26,440 bases of DNA from positions 1-26,440 of the forward strand of contig JAAMXP010000699.1 in NCBI GenBank assembly GCA_019693395.1, in the 5' to 3' direction. Below the pieces are notes generated by a model. The model did not search any database. It had not been told where the DNA came from and worked only from the letters and a program-made list of their open reading frames with translations. The stretch comes from Ettlia oleoabundans. Its lineage: Eukaryota; Chlorophyta; Chlorophyceae; Chlamydomonadales. Below are positions 20,101-26,440 of this stretch, in pieces. The translations under genes were made by a program, and so were the position numbers. Within the stretch, counting starts at the first letter, position 1. Each line of letters opens with the position of its first letter.

Positions 20101-20597
20101 GCATCACACCTTGTGTCTGGGTGTGTGCAGGAGGAGGAGGAACCTGAGGACGAGGAGGTGTGCAGGGCAGGGCAGGGCAGGGAGCATCCAGCCGCTTCCA
20201 ACTTACCCAGCGGCATGCTGTGCTGGCGTAACCTCATGTCTGCGTCTGCTTGCTGAGCAGGCAATGCTGCCCTGTTTGCCACGTTGCACCAAAGCGCTTC
20301 AATTGTTGCTGCGTTCTTGCAGCTGGATGATGACGACGAGGATGCTCCCAAGAAGCGGAAGCGGGCCGACAGTGACGAGGGTGCGCCGCTTTACGGTGCC
20401 TGACCACTGGACCCTGCAGTGGTACTGGGTCAACGTAACCACAGGGCGGGGTATTGGGGGTTACCTTGCTTTGGGTACGGCTTGAATTTTGAACTTCAAA
20501 GCATTCTGGGCGTGAAACACCTGCTGTCCCCTGCCATGATGCTGCAGACTATGAGCAGGAGGATGTGGAAGAGGAGGAGGAGGATGACAATGAGTGA
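17178..20597 (+). CDS. ANP32: ANP32-type acidic leucine-rich nuclear phosphoprotein, 14 exons
   Basis: ANP32 proteins are nuclear LRR proteins with acidic tails that act on histones, PP2A and mRNA export. Exons: 17178-17291, 17468-17642, 18199-18360, 18539-18573, 18771-18806, 18937-18966, 19108-19173, 19279-19287, 19444-19494, 19686-19745, 19921-19953, 20131-20157, 20323-20380, 20548-20597 (301 aa). Exons 1-3 encode the LRR part: IQRLELDNS, YTSLQKLSLASLGLKSLSGL, ITSLSINDNNLTG, LTRLRRLDLAGNRISRV, LASIDLAGNPVADMPEYR, then the cap FEELPSLTSVDEMNKN. Exons 4-14 encode an Asp/Glu-rich tail with a nuclear signal (PKKRKR, exon 13) near the end. Exons 5-12 are all phase 0 and multiples of three. The 9-base exon 8 (Asp-Asp-Asp) is placed from its AG and GTGAGT flanks only and is the least certain. 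A TGTAA at 21198 lies about 600 bases past the stop. Confidence 0.88.
18771..20157 (+). repeat. Array of eight phase-0 acidic mini-exons in ANP32
   Basis: Exons of 36, 30, 66, 9, 51, 60, 33 and 27 bases separated by introns of 105-191 bases. Most start with GAG or GGC after the acceptor. Exons 4 and 6 share the 15-base junction GATGGCGAG/GTGTGC (ends 18573 and 18966), and exon 12 has the similar GAG/GTGTGC. This suggests growth by exon duplication. Confidence 0.7.
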
Positions 20598-21197
20598 GAG
20601 GCCAAAACCCGTGTGTAGCCTGCCGGCCAACAGTGCTGCTATGCTCCCTCGCGCAGTACAGGCACGCTGCGGGCCGCTTTTCAAAGCTTGGAAAGCACTT
20701 CAGGCAGCCATTCAGCCGCTGAAATAGCAGCCAGCCACTGGCCTCTCTGTGGCATCACCTTGGCCACACATGACTGAATTGTTCAGACTGGCAGTTACAA
20801 CATTGCCACAGCCACTCAGCTCGTCCCCGCGTGTGCCCAGGCCAGCCCTGCAGGTTGGTCCCAAAGGTCCCTAAGCCCTGTCCTGTGCGAAGCAAGGCAA
20901 GCCAGGCACCCGGTTGCGTATTCCCGACATTGTTTCAACTCCACTGCCCAGCAGCCTGCATATCACCACCTCTACTCGTGCATAGCTGTACACGACCGCA
21001 CCCTTCAGAGTGTGATGACTGGGAGTGATGTGCCCCCTTTTTGACGGGACTCCGCCGCTTGTTACCTTGTTGCTCTCCAGCTGTTGTCTGCGCTGTTGTG
21101 GTGCACTGCATTTGTGTGATACCTCTGCCCGTGCCCATCCCTTCCCTCAGCCCTCACACTGGCAGTTGTCCCCTTGCTGTCTGCTTCCCTGGAGACC

Positions 21198-21202
21198 TGT
21201 AA
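21198..21202 (+). terminator. Candidate TGTAA polyadenylation signal, ANP32
   Basis: The first plus-strand TGTAA I found after the ANP32 stop, about 600 bases downstream. That distance is long but possible in green algae. Confidence 0.35.
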
Positions 21203-21620
21203 CGTGTCCACAGCATCAACAGCTACTCGTTTCAAAGGGGAGATTATTTGAACATGTTGGTTGGTTGCGGTTGGTATGGAATAAGAATTGGCAATGCATG
21301 TCAGCACGCAAAACACACACGATGAAGCTGTGGGGGCGGGATGGGGCCCAACTCATACCAGAGCTTGCTAAGAGTGTGAGCGCAAACGAAAAGGGGGGTG
21401 TGGGTGTCAGGTGGCGTTGGCTGTGCACTGTGTGTAGTGTAATGATACAACATGATGTGTGGCAGCCTAGCAGCCGGTGCATGGCAGTCAGATAAGGGTG
21501 CCAACCATCTCAAAAAGAAGCTAAGGGAAACGAAAACGGCTACTCCTCTCCTGGAATATGAAAGAAACAATTGGGCCAACCGGCCACGACCTGTATGACT
21601 GAAAAGCCACGCTGGTCAGG

Positions 21621-21670
21621 CAGGCGCCGGCAGAGCGCACCCCTGCGCTCACCCCTGCCGGCAATGCCTG
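21621..21670. other. Nested hairpin in the 3' UTR of the plastid membrane protein gene
   Basis: Three stacked stems: 21621-21625 with 21666-21670 (CAGGC/GCCTG), 21626-21632 with 21656-21662 (GCCGGCA/TGCCGGC), and 21633-21639 with 21644-21650 (GAGCGCA/TGCGCTC) around a CCCC loop. All 19 pairs are Watson-Crick, with one 3-base and one 5-base bulge. It begins 78 bases past the minus-strand stop at 21748. Confidence 0.6.
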
Positions 21671-21747
21671 AGAAGTGTTGAGTCATTCCTTGTGGCTGCT
21701 GCTGCTGCTAGTCTAGTCCTGTGCCAAACAAAGCGCAAGGGCCCACT

Positions 21748-23789
21748 TCAGCTCTCCAGCACCAGCTTGGCAGCCAGGAACACAACCTGCGCATTTAGGA
21801 GGAGGCGGGGCGTGAATTAGAAAGACGGCTAGGCTAGCCGCCTCGATATGCATGTTATTGATTGCCATGAAGACAGACAGGCAAAGAGGCCAGTGCTTCG
21901 CAGCATTCCCCCTTTGGTTACAAGCAGTTGCTGCAAGAAAGCCGGGGCCTGTGTAGGTGGCATGTGCCGGCAGTAGTGGCTTACCACCCAGAAGGCTCCC
22001 AGGACTGCGAGCTTAGAGGCTCCGGCACGGATCTTGCTGGCCAGGCTGTCAATCAACAGCTGGGCACCTGCCACAGTGCCAATCACGCCAATCAGAAGGA
22101 TAGCAGCCTGAACAAGAACCCCAGCATGGCAAGCAAGCAGGGGGTCAATTAGCGCGGCCCAATCGCAACAGTGAAATCTTACACTGGCTATGCGGCATGC
22201 AACACTGAAAGGCAACAGCTGATATCCATGCCACACCAAGCCAGCCAGCAGTGCTGCTCCACCATATTCCTTTTTACTGGCCAGCGGGCCCCCTTGTCTG
22301 CACCCAGCCACCCAGGCACCTACCGTGAGCATGGCGCGAGTCTTGTCATCCAGGCCAAGGGTGGCGGTGGCGTTGATCGCAGGTGTGCCATTCTCCACCA
22401 CGTTCACCCCCACCTCCTCAACAGTGGACAGCAGCAGGCCGCCGCCTGTTGCTGCCAGCCCCAGCACAAAGGCGGTGATCAGCGGGCTGCTCTGCTTAGT
22501 GCCCTTGCCGTCCTCGGCGATGGGCACGTCGCCCTTCTCCTTGAAAACAGACAGGCCCAGCTCGCCGCCAGCAAAGCCGCCGGTCAGCTCATTGCGGGTA
22601 GGATACCTGCAGGAGGAGAGGGGTAGGATTGCAGGTTAGGCATCAGGTTAGGCTGGTTAACCTCCGTTGACAGCTGGCACGTGCACCGTTGGTTTGAAGC
22701 TGCGCGATTGAAGGATTTGATCTGGAGTCATGTGCGTGTGTGTGGGGGGGGGGAGGGGGGGGGCCAGCGGCGGGGCACGCGCGCGCGCGCGTACATGCAC
22801 ACATGCGCCCTTGTGTTGATGCAACTCTCAGCAACACCCTCGGCTGGCAGGCCTTGGCAGCCCAGCAGTGAGCGCCACTGCTCCCATGAAGCGCCTGCTC
22901 ACTTGCGTGCGTCATCCTTGATGACACGGCCCTTGCCCACGTAGATTGTGTCGCTGCCCTTGGAGATGGGCTGAGGCTCACGCGCCGCCTTGCTAGCCTT
23001 CTTGGCTGCTGCCGCAGCAACGTTCAGCTCCTGCTCACGCTCATACGCAGCCACAAACTCCTTCAAACCCTTCTCGCCGCCGGCCCAGCCGCCTTCAGTT
23101 AGGGCAAGCAGGCGGGAAGGAAGCGTGATCAGAGAATACCCTAAGCCCTTCCGGTGCTCAGAGCTGCGGTGGAGGAGCGCTCAACTGCTGCCTGCGCAGG
23201 CACAGTGAGTTGATGGCAGGGCCGGCCGGCGCACCCACCCACAAACTCGGTGCGTCCGGGGTACTTGGAGGGGTCATCCACCACAAAGCGTCCTTTCTCG
23301 CCGGCCTTCTTGGCCTCCAGCTGGTCCTTGCCGTGGCCAATGTAGATCTCTGCCACCTTGCCATTGGCGGGCGCTGCCGGTGCCGCCGCTTCCTTCACCT
23401 CAACTTCTGCGGTCTGAAATGAGTGAACGGGATGCTAAAACAATCTTTGAGAGTTTTGGGCCCCGAGACTGAAGGGGTGTGACGAGAACAGCCATAGTAG
23501 AGTATGAGCTACGGGGCTGGGTGCTGCCGCCAGCGCCGCCTGCTGCAGGCAGCCCCTAGCTGCTGAACTACTGCGGCAAAAGACCACGCGCATTGTGTTT
23601 GAAACACGATATCGACTCGTGTTTAGCCGCGCCCATGTGCGCTGACGAGCGCGCCGCCTTGCGCCGGACCCTGCATCGACAACTCGACAAGACACCCACC
23701 TGCGCCACGTTGCAGCGAATGCTGCGCTGCCGCTTCACATTCCTGACGGCGGGCCGCTGCAGGGAGAGTTGCATCTGCTGGGCGAGCAT
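21748..23789 (-). CDS. Plastid-targeted membrane protein with a duplicated GGWAGGE/GGFAGGE motif and three hydrophobic segments
   Basis: Function not recognised. Exons in coding order: 23789-23700, 23413-23239, 23092-22903, 22606-22324, 22107-21985, 21786-21748 (299 aa); all phases agree. Residues 1-30 (MLAQQMQLSLQRPAVRNVKR, then IRCNVAQ) look like a plastid transit peptide. The soluble part carries a module twice: IYIGHGKDQ with VVDDPSKYPGRTEFVGG and WAGGEKGLKEF (about 53-101), then IYVGKG with IKDDARKYPTRNELTGGFAG and GELGLSVF (about 137-173). Shared positions include DD, KYP, R, E, GG-aromatic-AGGE and GL. Hydrophobic segments lie at 193-212, 247-264 and 279-297. The overall form fits a thylakoid or envelope protein of photosynthetic organisms, with the repeat region on one face; location is inferred. 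A stable hairpin lies in its 3' UTR. The start is the first Met of the transit-like exon. Confidence 0.82.
22744..22791. repeat. G-run followed by (CG)7 tract in an intron
   Basis: A G-run broken by one A (22744-22763), then GC-rich sequence and seven CG units (22778-22791), followed by a CA-rich tail. It lies in the intron between exons 3 and 4 of the plastid membrane protein gene. Alternating purine-pyrimidine DNA of this kind can adopt Z form. Confidence 0.75.
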
Positions 23790-24368
23790 GTTGGAGGTCG
23801 GCGGAGAGGGGGCTTGTAGCGGTGTAGTGAAAGGAGGGGTATTTATTTAGAGGAAAATAAACAGAAAAAGGTGGGATGTGTCGGTGACGGACGAACAAAA
23901 TGCAAGTGAGGCGGGTGGGAGCTAAACATGGTAGAAGTGCGAGCCCGGCTGGAAGGAAATGGGAGACTTGGTTTGCTTCGACAGATCGCTTCCTGCATGT
24001 TGCGACAGTCAAGATGATCCCCGTACGAACACGGCGGTGGGCTCCCCGAACTAAGCTTTGGCAAGGTGCTGCTTACAGCGGTAGTGGGGTGTTCCCGCTG
24101 AAGAAGAGCCTTCCCAAGGCGCAAGGCCAAGATACAAAATGTAGCAGGAGTATGCCAGCAGCATGGCAGGGTGCATGCGTGAAACGATTATATATTGAAC
24201 AGATGGAACATGAAGAAACATGCTTGTTGTTACGGTAGAAAAAGCTGGGTTGTACATGAGGAGCGTCGTGCATTGCGTGAGCGTCAGCACAACGCTAGGT
24301 ATCACTAGTTGGGCATCTGTATTAGGCACTCCCTGCCAAGGTCTTGCTGCTTGCTGTTACCCATGTTG
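23790..24368. promoter_or_regulatory. Spacer upstream of the plastid membrane protein gene, including the 3' UTR of the next gene
   Basis: About 580 bases between two minus-strand genes. The right part should be the 3' UTR of the gene ending at 24369, with TGTAA on the minus strand at 24073-24077. The left part, including an AT-rich stretch around 23842-23868, should hold the promoter and 5' UTR of the gene starting at 23789. Confidence 0.45.
24073..24077 (-). terminator. Candidate TGTAA polyadenylation signal of the 24369-25285 gene
   Basis: TGTAA on the minus strand, about 295 bases past the stop at 24369. It is the first copy I found downstream. Confidence 0.4.
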
Positions 24369-25285
24369 TCAGGCCAGCTGCGACAGCATCTCCTCCACGT
24401 TGGCCTTGATCCCCGTCAGCTTTCCCTCTGTGGTCAGACGCAGCCCGTCGGCGGTGCGCAGAGTGATGAGCGCCTTGGCGTCAAAGGCCGTGGCATGCGC
24501 GTTGGGGTTGCAAAACACCTCCAGATGCTCAATCTCCTGCGCTGCGGTGTTCCCTGCATTCGGCAGGAGCGCAATTAGTGGCCAAGGACCAGCGACAGAG
24601 CCCCCACGGGCAAGCCCTCTTCTGGTCGGCCTGAGCAAGTGCAGCAGTTCTTTAGCAAAAGTAAGGGCAGCCTGACAGAGTTTGGCTTGAACATACCTTG
24701 GGTAGCAACACCTTCCCAGCCTGATGATTAGCTTTGCAACCCCAAACATTGAGCAGTCGATGCGGCCACCTTTCTCCCTGCTCCCCTCCAGCCACAAGGC
24801 TGCCAACTGAACGCCACACCCAGAGCGCACCCTTGAAGACATACTCCAGTGAGGGCCATCGCTTGGGCCTTTCTGCCTTCTGCTTCTCTGCGAAGGTCTG
24901 CATCACCGCCGTCAGAGCATTGCTCAGCCTCCTGGCCTCCTCCACACGGAGCGGGAAGCTCACCGTTGTCTCGGCAATGTGGAAGGCCATCCCAACCATT
25001 GGCTGAGCTGCAGGCAGACAACAGTGAATGCCGGCAAAGTAACAGACTCACCGCAACAGGTGCAGGACTGCAGAGGCATGAATTAGCCGGGGGACACCAT
25101 ACCACACAAAAGAGCAGGCGGCACTGTTTCAGTGGGCCCCAACACGCACCAGCACGGCTCTTACCCTGGGCTGCTGCGGCAACTGCAAGCCGCCGCCTCG
25201 CTGTTCCGGCTGCACACTGCCTTTTGTGCGAGCTCCATATGCTGCAGCGCAGCTGGGCGGCCTGCGGATGCGCCAGGGCTTGCAT
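24369..25285 (-). CDS. Plastid-targeted conserved-looking protein of unknown function
   Basis: I do not recognise the family. Exons in coding order: 25285-25165, 25007-24831, 24553-24369 (160 aa), both introns in phase 1. The first exon ([20 protein letters not shown], ending [12 protein letters not shown]) looks like a plastid transit peptide with a likely cleavage site near the Ala run. The mature part is a compact soluble domain of about 118 residues: [20 protein letters not shown], a helix [19 protein letters not shown], then [45 protein letters not shown] and a final helix [13 protein letters not shown]. The even, non-repetitive composition and consistent splicing support a real protein. 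It is divergent with the sterol reductase gene across a 358-base spacer. Confidence 0.78.
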
Positions 25286-25643
25286 GGGTTTGAAGCTCGG
25301 AGCCCACCCCTAGAATCAGAACCACGAGCGGTGTTCGATGACTGGTATATCAGTGAACCAGTGTCTTTCTGCCCTGCTAGAGAGAGAGAGAAACACATCC
25401 TAGTTGGCTGGGCAGCAGTACACTGTCGGACCTCGAGTGAATCCGGGGTTCATGTTTGGCATAGATGTTGCTGTGATGGTCCAACGTCAAGACGTGCAGT
25501 TGCATAGAGCCCTGCGGTCCCGCTGTTAGGCTGATCAGTTGGCGGCTCTACCTGCTTTTACCTCCGAGCTGGTTCCTGTGCCTGCTTGCACGCTAGTAGT
25601 GTTGGACCAGATCGCCCCGGCGGCGCTGGCAGGCGGGGTAGCA
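25286..25643. promoter_or_regulatory. Divergent spacer between the unknown plastid protein and sterol reductase genes
   Basis: About 358 bases between opposed starts; presumed promoters and 5' UTRs. A short AG repeat lies at 25379-25391. No defined element recognised. Confidence 0.4.
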
Positions 25644-26189
25644 ATGGCGGTGGCCACCGGCACCTTCAGTGGCGGCGCGAACGGCAGCAGGCAAGCTGAT
25701 GGCAGCTCCCACACACTGAAGAACCGCAGCCATACCCCGGAGTATGAGGTGAGATATGTGGATGTGAGACATCAGCTTCCTTCTAGGCCATTTGCTGTGA
25801 CTCCTGCGCGTTGGCCACACTTGGGAAGATGAGCCAGCAGGGTGGGGCGGCTGATGTGGCACGGGCCGCGCCTCGTCATTGGCTTGCGCTGCTGTTCTCC
25901 TTCCTGCAGTTCTTTGGGCCCTACCTGGGACCCCTAGGCATCATTCTGGGCCTTCCCGCTGTCCTCTATGCCCTGGTCTACGCCTGCAACTCCTCTGGCT
26001 GCATGCACCTGGCCCCCCGCTTCACCATACCCGGCTTCCCACCCGGCAACCGCTTCTTCACCTGGCAGGCCCTGGGGGTCTACGTCGCCTGGTTTGCAGT
26101 CCAGATGGCACTGCACCTCCTGCTGCCGGGCCAGCGGCGCCAGGGGGTGGCGTTGCCAGACGGCACGCGGCTGACCTACAAGCTCAACG
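25644..26189 (+). CDS. FK: Sterol C-14 reductase (ERG24/FACKEL/LBR family), 5' part; gene continues past right edge
   Basis: Reduces the C14 double bond left after sterol 14-demethylation, in the ER membrane, with NADPH. Two exons seen: 25644-25748 and 25910-26189; the second ends in phase 1 and the next exon was not found, probably lying beyond 26440. Joined, the protein reads MAVATGTFSGGANGSRQADG, then HTPEYEFFGPYLGPLG, matching the family's N-terminal E-F-x-G-P start. It goes on with IILGLPAVLYALVYACNSSG and Cys-Met, then LGVYVAWFAVQMALHLLLPG and GVALPDGTRLTYKLNG, the family's L-P-G ... G-x-x-L-x-D-G-x-x-L-x-Y-K-x-N block. The CNxxGC element favours C-14 reductase over 7-dehydrocholesterol reductase. 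Two hydrophobic segments are present. Alternative start: the ATG at 25829 reads straight into exon 2 without the intron, giving a different N terminus. Confidence 0.8.
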
Positions 26190-26440
26190 GTGGGTGGCTG
26201 GGTGGTGGGTGGCGCAGCGGGGCTGCTTTGGCTGCTTTGCGCGTGCCATTGGCAGCAAGGAGGGATGAAGATGGTGGGGTGGGTGGGGTGTGGAGGCACA
26301 AGGCAGTGTAACAGCAGCCCAATTTGCCACTCCCGCCAGCTCTCCATTGCGAGGCTCACTTCTTTTCCACCGATCGTCTGCCTGCCTGGCCACCGTTTTT
26401 CACCCGATGATCGCATAGCAGAGCTGCGCGCGCCGCGCGC
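26190..26440 (+). other. Intron and unassigned right edge of the sterol reductase gene
   Basis: Starts with a GTGGGT donor after the phase-1 exon. A candidate acceptor near 26339 would add a non-hydrophobic stretch unlike the family's next membrane segment, so it is not annotated. Confidence 0.4.

Larger units (their letters stand above)
20598..21747. other. Long convergent spacer after ANP32 and the plastid membrane protein gene
   Basis: About 1150 bases without a supported gene. It contains a candidate TGTAA for ANP32 (21198-21202) and a strong nested hairpin at 21621-21670. Open frames on both strands have no recognisable domain, signal or splice-joined partner. Confidence 0.5.

Noticed and set aside
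21025..21495. Plus-strand open frame in the spacer after ANP32
   Set aside because: No start context, domain, targeting signal or splice-joined partner; composition looks like translated non-coding sequence.
26339..26440. Candidate third exon of the sterol reductase
   Set aside because: The acceptor is in phase, but the product is polar where the family has a hydrophobic segment.
1..26440. Search by eye for tRNA genes, CRISPR arrays, transposase genes and bacterial operons
   Set aside because: None seen. The intron-rich layout and gene content are those of an algal nuclear genome.

Overview
The window looks like nuclear DNA of a green alga (Chlorophyta). It is GC-rich and its genes are split by many introns of about 75-560 bases with GT-AG ends and a few GC-AG ends. 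Several products have plastid transit peptides. The plastid ribosomal protein PSRP6/cL38, a plant-type organellar DNA polymerase, a plant-type DA1 peptidase and a sterol C-14 reductase all point to the green lineage. The TGTAA pentamer, the usual green-algal polyadenylation signal, follows some genes. I cannot name the species. Every multi-exon model here was assembled by hand from reading frame, splice-site phase and remembered family motifs; no alignment was run.

Layout, left to right: 3'-truncated organellar DNA polymerase (minus, 87-1881); QSOX sulfhydryl oxidase (plus, 2234-5234); DA1-like UIM/LIM peptidase (minus, 5543-9303); ZNHIT2-like HIT zinc-finger protein (plus, 9785-11848); a long protein carrying an alkyltransferase-like (ATL) domain (plus, 12373-14513); PSRP6/cL38 (minus, 14826-15360); MPLKIP/SICKLE-type protein (minus, 15539-16787); ANP32-type acidic LRR protein in 14 exons (plus, 17178-20597); a plastid-targeted membrane protein with a duplicated motif (minus, 21748-23789); a plastid-targeted protein of unknown function (minus, 24369-25285); and the 5' end of a sterol C-14 reductase (plus, 25644 to beyond the right edge).

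Four head-to-head pairs share short spacers of about 350-480 bases (1882-2233, 9304-9784, 16788-17177, 25286-25643), so bidirectional promoters are possible. The genes do not form one pathway. Loose themes are plastid function (PSRP6, the two plastid-targeted proteins, the organellar polymerase), nuclear RNA and chromatin roles (ZNHIT2, MPLKIP/SICKLE, ANP32), and DNA damage handling (ATL).

The most interesting points are the ANP32 acidic tail cut into eight consecutive frame-neutral mini-exons including one of 9 bases, an ATL domain with PWW in place of the catalytic PCH embedded in a 501-residue protein, the duplicated module of the unknown plastid membrane protein, and three introns that only join correctly with GC donors. 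I saw no mobile element, CRISPR array, tRNA or rRNA gene.
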